Source: Comamonadaceae bacterium (GTDB lineage Bacteria > Pseudomonadota > Gammaproteobacteria > Burkholderiales > Burkholderiaceae_C). From it: a DNA stretch of 6,904 nucleotides. The position numbers and the translations under genes are program-made. The stretch covers positions 1-6,904 of the forward strand of contig CANHBU010000097.1 in assembly GCA_947458345.1 (NCBI GenBank). Direction: 5' to 3'. The notes below the pieces were generated by a model. The model ran no database searches. It saw only the letters and a program-made list of their open reading frames with translations, and was not told the DNA's origin. Positions 1-6,018 of this stretch are shown here, in pieces (the stretch's first letter is position 1; each line of letters begins with the position of its first letter).

Positions 1-126
1 AATGTGACCGAGTACCGGGCGCTGGAGATCTACACAGCGCTGGTTTTTGAATACCTGCTGCTGATCTTGCTGACCTCATGGGGCGTGCGTCGCCTCGAAA
101 GGCGCATGGCCTCGGCGCCTCGGTAA
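1..126 (+). CDS. Polar amino acid ABC transporter permease, C-terminal fragment
   Basis: This is the 3' end of a gene that begins upstream of the window: 41 codons in frame 1 ending in TAA at 124-126. The fragment contains YRALEIYTALVFEYLLLILL followed by a short basic tail with LERRM. A Y-x-x-x-E-I-Y-T segment, a last transmembrane helix and a terminal LERR motif are typical of the C-terminus of HisM/GlnP-type permeases. These form the membrane channel of polar amino acid ABC importers in the inner membrane. The hydrophobic stretch near residues 12-26 is the last helix. Only the tail is visible, so substrate and full length cannot be judged. The gene converges on an ABC ATPase of the matching family at 270-1028. 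The two could form one transporter, although in most such systems permease and ATPase genes are co-directional. Confidence 0.8.
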   Translation, partial: NVTEYRALEIYTALVFEYLLLILLTSWGVRRLERRMASAPR

Positions 127-150
127 GGCGGCGCCTAGCGGCGGGCAAAG

Positions 151-208
151 TAGTGGGCCGAATAGTGGCCCGAATAGCGGCCCAAATGGCCACCCAATGT
201 CCGCCCAA
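151..208. repeat. Degenerate 12-bp tandem repeat in convergent intergenic region
   Basis: Five consecutive units can be aligned: TAGTGGGCCGAA (151-162), TAGTGGCCCGAA (163-174), TAGCGGCCCAAA (175-186), TGGCCACCCAA (187-197) and TGTCCGCCCAA (198-208). The first two differ at one base, and the units diverge progressively to the right. The GGCC cores allow small alternative hairpins, for example GGGCC at 155-159 with GGCCC at 167-171. The array lies between the permease stop and the ATPase stop and is not part of a recognisable gene. A role in transcription termination is possible, but there is no T-tract. Confidence 0.55.
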
Positions 209-269
209 GGGCCGCGAAGGCGCAGCTGCCACAGAGGTTTGACCCGGCTGTTGAGCTGCGCCGCGCGTC

Positions 270-1028
<759 letters not shown>

Positions 1029-1036
1029 GGAAAACA

Positions 1037-1042
1037 CCCCCT
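1037..1042 (-). promoter_or_regulatory. Ribosome binding site of the ABC ATPase
   Basis: AGGGGG on the minus strand lies 8 nt before the ATG at 1028 and decides that start over the in-frame GTG at 1035-1037. The site lies in the right arm of a possible hairpin in the mRNA: CACCCC at 1061-1056 can pair with GGGGTG at 1040-1035. Confidence 0.6.
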
Positions 1043-1061
1043 GCGGTCAAAACGAGGGGTG

Positions 1062-1067
1062 ATTATG
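1062..1067 (-). promoter_or_regulatory. Candidate -10 box for the ABC ATPase
   Basis: CATAAT on the minus strand matches the sigma70 -10 consensus at 5 of 6 positions, 33 nt upstream of the ATPase ATG. I see no good -35 hexamer at the usual spacing. The expected -35 position (about 1084-1090) falls in the left arm of the dyad at 1082-1117, so a protein bound there could help or block transcription. Confidence 0.3.
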
Positions 1068-1081
1068 ATCTGAGTCTAAAC

Positions 1082-1117
1082 CGTTGGACTTGCACGGGCA
1101 GTGCACAAGATCCAACG
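1082..1117. promoter_or_regulatory. Imperfect 36-bp dyad in the divergent intergenic region; possible operator
   Basis: CGTTGGA (1082-1088) and TCCAACG (1111-1117) are exact reverse complements. A second inner pair, TGCAC (1091-1095) and GTGCA (1101-1105), is nested between them. The dyad lies between the divergent ATPase and creatininase-family genes, upstream of both starts. It could be an operator shared by the two genes, or a hairpin in the leader of one of them. Which protein binds it, if any, is not visible; no regulator gene is in the window. Confidence 0.45.
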
Positions 1118-1141
1118 CCGGATCTAGGATGTTTGAACCTC

Positions 1142-1915
1142 ATGCGTCTTGCTGAAACGACCTGGCCGAACGTGGCCCGCTACCTCGAAGGCTGTAAGGG
1201 CATCGTCATCCCGGTCGGCTCGACCGAACAGCACGGGCCCAGCGGCCCGATCGGCACAGACGCGCTGGTGGCCCAAGCCATCGCCGAGCAGGCAGCGCGC
1301 CACGGGCCCTGGCTGGTAGCCCCTACTCTGAGCCTGGCTCCGGCGCAGTTCAACCTGGGCTTTGCCGGCACCATTTCGCTGCGGGCCTCGACCCTGATGG
1401 CTGTGGTCGGCGATGTGCTGGGCAGCCTGGCCAGTCAGGGCTTCGAGCGCTTTTACTTCCTCAATGGCCACGGCGCCAACATCGCCGCCGTACAAGCGGC
1501 CTGCCAGGACTTTTACGCGCAGTGGAGTTTGGGGCAACGCAGCGGCCAGGCGCCGCAGTGCCGGCTGCGCTCCTGGTGGGACTACCCCCGCGCCAATGAC
1601 ATGAGACGCGAGCTCTACGGGCAATGGGAGGGCATGCATGCCACGCCGAGCGAGCTGTCCATCGCCATGGCCGTGCTCGGTTCGGCCTACCCGATCGGGC
1701 AGGCCATCGAGCAGCCGCCGCAGCGTCTGCCCGACGGCTATGCGCGCCTGCATGCCGGTGACAATCACCCCGACGCGCACCACCATCGTGAGCAGTTCCC
1801 CGACGGCCGGGTGGGCTCGCACTCGGCGCTGGCCCGCCCCGAACACGGGCAGGCGCTACTGGAGGCGGCAGCCCAAGACGCGCGCGAGGACATCACTCAA
1901 TTTTTCGCCTCATGA
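1142..1915 (+). CDS. Creatininase-family metal-dependent amidohydrolase
   Basis: The 257-residue protein belongs to the creatininase fold family (creatinine amidohydrolase, the formamide hydrolase ArfB, the mycofactocin peptidase MftE), cytoplasmic enzymes that cleave amide or formamide bonds with a divalent metal centre. Visible motifs are GSTEQHGP (27-33, giving E29 and H31), D40 in GTDALVA, FLNGHGAN (107-113, with H110), MHATPSE (165-171, with H166 and E171) and FPDGRVGS near 219-226. In true creatininase, as I recall it, a glutamate two residues after the NGH histidine binds metal; here it is A112, so creatinine is unlikely to be the substrate. The ATG at 1142 matches the usual MRL...TWP start; a TTG at 1133 is possible, and neither has ideal spacing to AGGA at 1126-1129. 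The stop overlaps the next gene by 4 nt (ATGA), indicating translational coupling. The substrate is unknown. Confidence 0.85.
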   Translation: MRLAETTWPNVARYLEGCKGIVIPVGSTEQHGPSGPIGTDALVAQAIAEQAARHGPWLVAPTLSLAPAQFNLGFAGTISLRASTLMAVVGDVLGSLASQGFERFYFLNGHGANIAAVQAACQDFYAQWSLGQRSGQAPQCRLRSWWDYPRANDMRRELYGQWEGMHATPSELSIAMAVLGSAYPIGQAIEQPPQRLPDGYARLHAGDNHPDAHHHREQFPDGRVGSHSALARPEHGQALLEAAAQDAREDITQFFAS

Positions 1916-2556
1916 TCCTCTACGGACTACCGGTCTCGACCTACACCACCAAGGTGAGGCTGGCCCTGTGCTGGCGCGGCATTGCCTTCGAAGAGCGCGA
2001 GCCCCCCGGCGGCTACCGCTCCGAGGCCTGGCGCGAGATCGTACCCATGGGGACCATCCCGGCTATCGATGACCGGGGCTTCGTGCTGGCCGAGTCCGAG
2101 GCCATCCTGGAGTACCTGGAAGAGCGATACCCCGAGCGACCGCTGCTGCCGCAAAACCTTGAGCAGCGCGCGCAGGTGCGCCTGCTGGCGCGCTTGCACG
2201 ATCTGCATGTCGAGCCCAAGGTGCGCGCCTTGTTTGCACTCATCCGCCAGCCGCAAGAGCGCGGCCAGTTGCCGCAACTCAAGGCCGCGCTGGACGACAA
2301 GCTCGCCCGCCTGGCGCAAGTGGCCCGGCCAGGCCCCTATCTGGCCGGCCCGAGGCCGACGCTGGCCGACTGCGGCTTTGCCGTCACACTGCCCCTGGCC
2401 GAGCGCCTGCTGCAGGCCTTGGGCAGCCCCCTGCGGCTGCCCGAAGCGCTCGAGCCCTGGCAACAAGCCCTCCATGCCGATCCCTTGGCGCAGCAGGCCC
2501 TGGGGCCCTGGCGTGCCTCCACCGAAACCTGGCTGCACGCAGCCGGCCTGAACTAA
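1912..2556 (+). CDS. Glutathione S-transferase family protein
   Basis: The 214-residue protein has the usual length and two-domain layout of cytosolic GSTs. The N-terminal thioredoxin-like domain (about 1-77) starts MILYGLPVSTYTTKVRLAL, with S9/T10 where the catalytic Ser or Cys of many bacterial GSTs lies. It has the cis-proline in GTIPAI (P50) and the glutathione gamma-glutamyl contact ESEAI (E61, S62). The helical C-terminal domain (about 86-214) carries the N-capping box T-x-x-D in PTLADCGFA (150-156). The ATG at 1912 overlaps the stop of the creatininase-family gene, so the genes are translationally coupled. In catabolic operons such enzymes conjugate, dehalogenate, isomerise or reductively cleave intermediates with glutathione. 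Residues do not fix which reaction happens here. Substrate unknown. Confidence 0.92.
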   Translation: MILYGLPVSTYTTKVRLALCWRGIAFEEREPPGGYRSEAWREIVPMGTIPAIDDRGFVLAESEAILEYLEERYPERPLLPQNLEQRAQVRLLARLHDLHVEPKVRALFALIRQPQERGQLPQLKAALDDKLARLAQVARPGPYLAGPRPTLADCGFAVTLPLAERLLQALGSPLRLPEALEPWQQALHADPLAQQALGPWRASTETWLHAAGLN

Positions 2557-2566
2557 CGGTCCGACC

Positions 2567-3172
2567 ATGAAAGACGATCTGAGTCCCCTGATGCGCTCCG
2601 ACTGGCGCTACGTCGACAAAAACAGTCTGGAAGACTTCAGCCGCAGCGACTGGCAATTGCTGCTGAGCCAGCGCCAAGCCTACTACCGTGAGCAGCAAGC
2701 CAAGCAGGTGCTGCGCATGCTGGCCGACTCCGAGCACGACCCGACTTTTGGCTACCGCATCAACAACTACCGGCACTGCCTGCAGTCGGCCACGCTGGCG
2801 CTGCGCGACGGGCTGGATGAAGAGGACATCGTGGTGTGCCTGCTGCACGACGTGGGCTTCATCACCTGCCCCGACAGCCACGGTGAATTTGCCGCGGCGC
2901 TGCTGGGCAGCTATGTGAGCGAGCGCAACCACTGGATGCTTCAGCGCCACGCGCTGTTTCAAGATGCGCACTCGCCCCATCACCCCCTGGCCGACCCCAA
3001 GGCATCCGAACGCTGGCGCGGGCATCCGCATTTTGAGTGGGCCGCCACCTTCGTCGAGCGCTACGACCAAGCCGCTATCGATCCGCACGGTGAGTGCGCC
3101 CCGCTGTCGCATTTCGAACCCATGGTGATGCGCCTGTTTGCGCGCGTGCCGCGGCCCCGTCCCATCGATTGA
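2567..3172 (+). CDS. HD-domain protein, PhnZ/MIOX-like; possible diiron oxygenase or phosphohydrolase
   Basis: The 201-residue protein is an HD-domain protein. Candidate metal ligands are H70 (NNYRHCLQS), H94-D95 (LLHDVGF), H105 (SHGEFAA), H128 (MLQRHALF) and D167 (ERYDQAAID). The H70 to H94 spacing of 24 equals that recalled for H34-H58 of PhnZ, a mixed-valent diiron oxygenase of phosphonate breakdown, and the two later histidines (H105, H128) followed by RYD/RWD-like text also fit that layout. The lysine of PhnZ that I recall as binding the phosphonate (four residues after the last histidine) is Q132 here, so phosphonates are probably not the substrate. The usual HD phosphohydrolase activity remains possible. 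The RGHPHFE (151-157) and HFEPMV (182-187) segments recur in a conserved but uncharacterised proteobacterial family. The gene starts 10 nt after the GST stop with a weak ribosome site, suggesting coupled translation. Confidence 0.8.
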   Translation: MKDDLSPLMRSDWRYVDKNSLEDFSRSDWQLLLSQRQAYYREQQAKQVLRMLADSEHDPTFGYRINNYRHCLQSATLALRDGLDEEDIVVCLLHDVGFITCPDSHGEFAAALLGSYVSERNHWMLQRHALFQDAHSPHHPLADPKASERWRGHPHFEWAATFVERYDQAAIDPHGECAPLSHFEPMVMRLFARVPRPRPID

Positions 3173-3204
3173 ACTGCCAGATTGAACCGAACCGGAGAAC
3201 GCCG

Positions 3205-3789
3205 ATGTCCGCCTGGATACACATGATCCCGCTCGAGCAGGCCCAAGGCCCGCTGGCTGCGGCCTACGAGAAAGTCAGGACCCCGCACGGGACGGTCGAC
3301 AACGTGATGAAGGCGCACAGCCTGCGCCCGCACACCATGGAGGGCCACGTCGCGCTCTACCGCAGCGTGCTGCACAGCCCGGACAACACCCTGCCCTTTT
3401 GGTTTTTGGAGGTCGTGGCCTCTTATGTCAGCATGCTCAACCGCTGCGACTACAGCCTGACCCACCACTTCGCCAATGCCCGCCGCCTGATGGCCGATGC
3501 GCCGCGCGCGCAAGCGGTCTGGGACGCGCTGCAGCAACGGCAGCCGCAACAGGTTTTCGAGGGTAAGGAGCTGGCCTTGCTGGTCTATGCGGGCAAGCTG
3601 ACCACCGGTGTGGCCGACATGGTCAAGGCCGATATCGACGCGCTGCACGCCGCAGGCTGCGACGACGGGCAGATCCTGGAGGTCAACCAGGTCTGCGCCT
3701 ACTTCAACTACTCCAACCGCCTGCTCAATGGCCTGGGCGTGACCACCCAAGGCGATGTGATCGGCTACTACAAAGAGTCGGGCCAATAA
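3205..3789 (+). CDS. AhpD-like carboxymuconolactone decarboxylase family protein (peroxidase-related)
   Basis: The 194-residue protein belongs to the AhpD/carboxymuconolactone decarboxylase family. The key segment is FLEVVASYVSMLNRCDYSLTHH: E69, C81, S84 and H88 align with the AhpD proton-relay and redox residues E118, C130, C133 and H137. The second cysteine is replaced by serine, so the CxxC disulfide chemistry of AhpD cannot operate as usual. Other cysteines (C152, C164) are away from this site. The tail VNQVCAYFNYSNRLLNGLGV is typical of the peroxidase-related subgroup. I chose the ATG at 3205 because GGAGA (3194-3198) lies 6 nt upstream and the protein then starts at the domain; the longer frame back to 3094 only overlaps the HD gene. 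It is the last gene of the four-gene operon, 32 nt after the HD gene. A redox or decarboxylase/isomerase-type role is possible; substrate unknown. Confidence 0.85.
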   Translation: MSAWIHMIPLEQAQGPLAAAYEKVRTPHGTVDNVMKAHSLRPHTMEGHVALYRSVLHSPDNTLPFWFLEVVASYVSMLNRCDYSLTHHFANARRLMADAPRAQAVWDALQQRQPQQVFEGKELALLVYAGKLTTGVADMVKADIDALHAAGCDDGQILEVNQVCAYFNYSNRLLNGLGVTTQGDVIGYYKESGQ

Positions 3790-3836
3790 AGCGGCCCAGC
3801 TCGGGTCGAGGGCGCCCCCACAGTCCCCAGGTCACA

Positions 3837-3889
3837 GGCTCCAGGCCACACGCCCCAGGCTTTGCCTGCCTGAAGGCCGTGTGGGAGCC
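3837..3889. other. Long imperfect hairpin between convergent genes; possible bidirectional terminator
   Basis: GGCTC (3837-3841) pairs with GAGCC (3885-3889), and CCACACG (3846-3852) pairs with CGTGTGG (3878-3884), separated by a 4-nt bulge on the left arm. An inner small hairpin CAGGC-TTT-GCCTG lies at 3856-3868. It sits between the stop of the AhpD-like gene (+) and the stop of the Bug gene (-), where a terminator for both is expected. No T-tract follows on either side, so a classic intrinsic terminator is not shown. The rest of the 124-bp gap holds nothing recognisable. Confidence 0.4.
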
Positions 3890-3913
3890 GAGGCCTGCCG
3901 GTGACGTGTGAGC

Positions 3914-4879
3914 TTACTCGGCCTTGAGATTGGCCACCTTGGCCGCGCGCGCCATCGCCTCGTTTTCGCGGGCAATCACTTGGCCGTAGGCCTGCGGGCC
4001 CGAACCGATGGGGTCGATGACGGCCGTCTGGAAGTTCTTGACCACCTCCGGATGCTTGACCACCTCGGCAATTTCCTGGCTGATGCGGGCGATTGCAGCC
4101 TGGGGCGTGCCAGCGGCGGCCATCACGCCAATCACCACGGCAAAGTCGAAGCCGGGCACCATTTCGGAGATGGTCGGAATCTCGGGGGCCTGGGGCGAGC
4201 GGCTGGCCGCATTGCTGGCCAACACGCGCACCTGGCCGGCCTTGGCAAAACCTTGCATCGAGGGCAGCGCAGCCACTGAGAAGTCGACCTGACCGCCGAC
4301 CAAAGCCGGCGTTGACTGGCCCGAGCCTCGGAAGGGCACGTGGCGCACGTCGAGATTAAGCGCGCTCTTGAGCGCCTCCATCGTCAGGTGATGCGTGCTG
4401 CCAATGCCCGAGGAGCCATAGGTGAAGTCCCCCGGCTTGCTCTTGACCAGGGCAACGAATTCCTGCAGGCTCGACACCCCGGTTTTGGGATGCGCAACCA
4501 CGAACAGCGGCGAGCGCGCGATAAGGGAGACCGGCAAAATGTCGGTGCCGTATTTGTAGGGCAGCGCCTTGTTGACCAGCGGCGTGATCGACAGCATGGA
4601 GCCATCGGAGACGATGAAGGCATGCCCGTCCTGCGGGTTGCTTTGCAACAGCGCCTGATAGGCCACCACCCCGTTGCCACCGGGCTTGTTGTCCACCACA
4701 ACCGATTGACCGAGCCGCTCGGTCAGTCGCTGGGCCACCACGCGTGCCACGGTATCGGGCAGACCGCCGGCGGCATAGGGCACGATGAACTTGACGGGCT
4801 TGCTCGGATAGGTCTGGCCCCAAGCCAAGGGTGTGAGCATCAGGGCGGCGGCCATCGTGGCCAAGGTTCTGCGTTGCAT
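3914..4879 (-). CDS. Bug/TctC-family tripartite tricarboxylate transporter substrate-binding protein
   Basis: The 321-residue protein is a periplasmic solute receptor of the Bug family. It opens with a signal peptide: basic MQRR, a hydrophobic run about 6-19, and likely cleavage near LAWG-Q (20-22). Family motifs are YPSKPVKFIVPYAAGGLPD (24-42, with D42 in the ligand loop), VVDNKPGGNG (61-70), YGSSGIGSTHHL (154-165) and VPFRGSGQSTPALVGGQVDF (181-200). The ATG at 4879 is fixed by AAGGAG (4887-4892) 7 nt upstream; the open frame extending to 5155 has no support. Bug proteins bind carboxylates or related solutes and either serve a TctAB-type permease or act as sensors; no TctA or TctB gene is in the window. 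The gene is divergent from a phthalate-type reductase, so an aromatic carboxylate is the best guess for its ligand. That assignment is inference. Confidence 0.93.
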   Translation of the reverse strand: MQRRTLATMAAALMLTPLAWGQTYPSKPVKFIVPYAAGGLPDTVARVVAQRLTERLGQSVVVDNKPGGNGVVAYQALLQSNPQDGHAFIVSDGSMLSITPLVNKALPYKYGTDILPVSLIARSPLFVVAHPKTGVSSLQEFVALVKSKPGDFTYGSSGIGSTHHLTMEALKSALNLDVRHVPFRGSGQSTPALVGGQVDFSVAALPSMQGFAKAGQVRVLASNAASRSPQAPEIPTISEMVPGFDFAVVIGVMAAAGTPQAAIARISQEIAEVVKHPEVVKNFQTAVIDPIGSGPQAYGQVIARENEAMARAAKVANLKAE

Positions 4880-4886
4880 GACGGAT

Positions 4887-4892
4887 CTCCTT
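4887..4892 (-). promoter_or_regulatory. Ribosome binding site of the Bug protein
   Basis: AAGGAG on the minus strand lies 7 nt before the ATG at 4879. It is the strongest ribosome site in the window and settles the start of the Bug gene at its signal peptide. Confidence 0.8.
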
Positions 4893-4947
4893 GAGGGGGG
4901 CAGCGGCTGCCACCGGGGATGATGAAGGGAAGGCTCGCACAAAATGT

Positions 4948-4959
4948 TTAGGCGCCTAA
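4948..4959. promoter_or_regulatory. Perfect 12-bp palindrome TTAGGCGCCTAA; likely operator
   Basis: TTAGGCGCCTAA is its own reverse complement and lies in the only clearly AT-rich stretch of the window, between the divergent Bug and reductase genes. It directly precedes a perfect TATAAT at 4960-4965 on the plus strand and overlaps the candidate minus-strand promoter. Its two-fold symmetry suits a homodimeric repressor or activator such as a MarR-, GntR- or IclR-family protein. The regulator itself is not in the window, so the family is open. Confidence 0.55.
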
Positions 4960-4965
4960 TATAAT
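4960..4965 (+). promoter_or_regulatory. -10 box of the reductase operon
   Basis: TATAAT is a perfect sigma70 -10 hexamer, about 80 nt upstream of the chosen ATG at 5046. The -35 position (about 4937-4942, GCACAA) is poor, which would fit a promoter that needs an activator or is held by the operator at 4948-4959. The predicted start site is near 4972, giving a leader of roughly 75 nt. Confidence 0.45.
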
Positions 4966-5045
4966 ATCTCAAAGCGCTCACCTGCCCAATGCCCCCAAAG
5001 CATGCCCGACAAAATCCCGAGCCAGACTGCGAGTTTTCACCCACC

Positions 5046-6005
5046 ATGCCAACCGACACCCAGTCCCTGCTCGTGAGCGTGGCCGAACCGGCGGCGCAGG
5101 GCATCGGGCGCCTGCAATTGCGCCATCCACAGGGCCTGCCCTTGCCCGCTTTCACAGCCGGCGCTCATATCAGCGTCAAGACGCCCTCAGGCGCCTGGCG
5201 CCAGTATTCCCTGAGCAACCACCCCGATGAGCGCGACTGCTACGAAATCGCGGTCAAGCGCGAGGGCCGGGGCCGCGGCGGCTCGCTCAGCCTGGTCGAC
5301 GGCGTGCGCGCCGGCGACCTGATCGAGGTGGGCCTGCCGCAAAACCAGTTCGAACTCGATGAGCGCGCAAGCCGCGTGTTGCTCATCGCCGGCGGAATCG
5401 GTATCACGCCCCTGCTGTCGATGGCCCGGCTGCTGCAATCTCAGGGCAAGCCCTATCGCTTGATTTACCTCACGCGCGAGCGCCAGAGCACGGCCTTCGC
5501 CGACCTGCTCAGCAGCCCCGACTTTGCCGCGCAGGTGGTGATGCACCACGATCAGGGCGATCCGAACCAAGCCATGGATCTGTGGCCCCTGCTCGAAAAG
5601 GCCGGCAGCGTGCAGTCCTTGCAGCTTTATTGCTGCGGCCCCCAGGCCCTGATGGACGCGGTGCGCGACATGACCGGCCACTGGCCCGCCAGCGCGGTTC
5701 ATTTTGAAAGCTTTGGCGCAGACACCAGCGCGCGGGCCGAGGACCAGGCTTTTGAGGTCAGCCTGCGCAGCAGTGGGCGCATCATCGAGGTGCCCGTGGG
5801 CGTGAGTATTTTGCAAGCCCTGCGCAACGAGGGCGTGCACCTGCCCTACTCCTGCGAAAGCGGCACCTGCGGCTCGTGCAAGACCGGCCTGCTCGAGGGC
5901 CAGGCCGATCACCGCGACCTGGTGCTGATGGACGACGAGAAGGCCACGCACATCATGGTCTGCGTCTCACGCGCCCAGGGCGCCTCGCTGGTGCTGGACC
6001 TGTGA
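5046..6005 (+). CDS. ophA1: Phthalate dioxygenase reductase-type protein (FMN, NADH, [2Fe-2S])
   Basis: The 319-residue protein passes electrons from NADH through FMN to a plant-type [2Fe-2S] centre and on to a Rieske oxygenase. The order is: FMN domain with RQYSLSN (52-58), NADH domain with GGIGITP (116-122) and YCCGPQ (195-200), linker with HFESF (219-223), and C-terminal ferredoxin with C270, C275, C278 in SCESGTCGSCKT and C306 in MVCVSRA. Length and text such as CCGPQALMDAVRDMTGHW and the VLDL ending closely resemble Burkholderia phthalate dioxygenase reductase (OphA1, about 322 residues) from memory. Related reductases also serve vanillate or phenoxybenzoate oxygenases, so the substrate is inferred. 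The ATG at 5046 gives the family length; an ATG at 4989 would add 19 unconserved residues. Neither has a clear ribosome site. The Gfo/Idh gene follows after 13 nt; no oxygenase gene is visible. Confidence 0.9.
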   Translation: MPTDTQSLLVSVAEPAAQGIGRLQLRHPQGLPLPAFTAGAHISVKTPSGAWRQYSLSNHPDERDCYEIAVKREGRGRGGSLSLVDGVRAGDLIEVGLPQNQFELDERASRVLLIAGGIGITPLLSMARLLQSQGKPYRLIYLTRERQSTAFADLLSSPDFAAQVVMHHDQGDPNQAMDLWPLLEKAGSVQSLQLYCCGPQALMDAVRDMTGHWPASAVHFESFGADTSARAEDQAFEVSLRSSGRIIEVPVGVSILQALRNEGVHLPYSCESGTCGSCKTGLLEGQADHRDLVLMDDEKATHIMVCVSRAQGASLVLDL

Positions 6006-6018
6006 GACGGGCCCACCC

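Larger units (their letters stand above)
4944..4972 (-). promoter_or_regulatory. Candidate promoter of the Bug gene
   Basis: On the minus strand TTGAGA (4972-4967) matches the -35 consensus at 5 of 6 bases. A weak -10 (TAAACA at 4950-4945, or AAACAT at 4949-4944) follows at 16 or 17 bp. The palindrome at 4948-4959 lies in the spacer and touches the -10, so a bound repressor would block this promoter. Confidence 0.35.

Noticed and set aside
1124..1846. Minus-strand open frame of 240 codons opposite the creatininase-family gene
   Set aside because: The plus-strand frame carries clear family motifs; the antisense translation is low-complexity Gly/Ala/Arg/His text with no domain.
1142..1915. Specific assignment as creatininase or as mycofactocin MftE
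   Set aside because: The creatininase glutamate after NGH is missing, and no mycofactocin biosynthesis genes are in the window; only the family call is supported.
1927..2568. Minus-strand open frame opposite the GST gene
   Set aside because: It almost exactly mirrors a well-supported GST gene and shows no family features.
2567..3172. Assignment as PhnZ of phosphonate degradation
   Set aside because: No phosphonate genes are nearby, the recalled phosphonate-binding lysine is absent, and the ligand spacing differs after the HD pair.
3094..3204. Earlier start of the AhpD-like gene at 3094
   Set aside because: It would overlap the HD gene by 79 bases and adds no domain sequence; the ATG at 3205 has GGAGA at proper spacing.
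2384..3786. Two long minus-strand open frames (2384-3112 and 3061-3786) opposite the HD and AhpD-like genes
   Set aside because: Both lie opposite well-supported genes, and their translations match nothing I recognise. Open antisense frames are common at this GC content.
4880..5155. N-terminal extension of the Bug protein to position 5155
   Set aside because: The extension crosses the promoter region and the start of the divergent reductase, and would place the signal peptide internally. The ATG at 4879 has a strong ribosome site.
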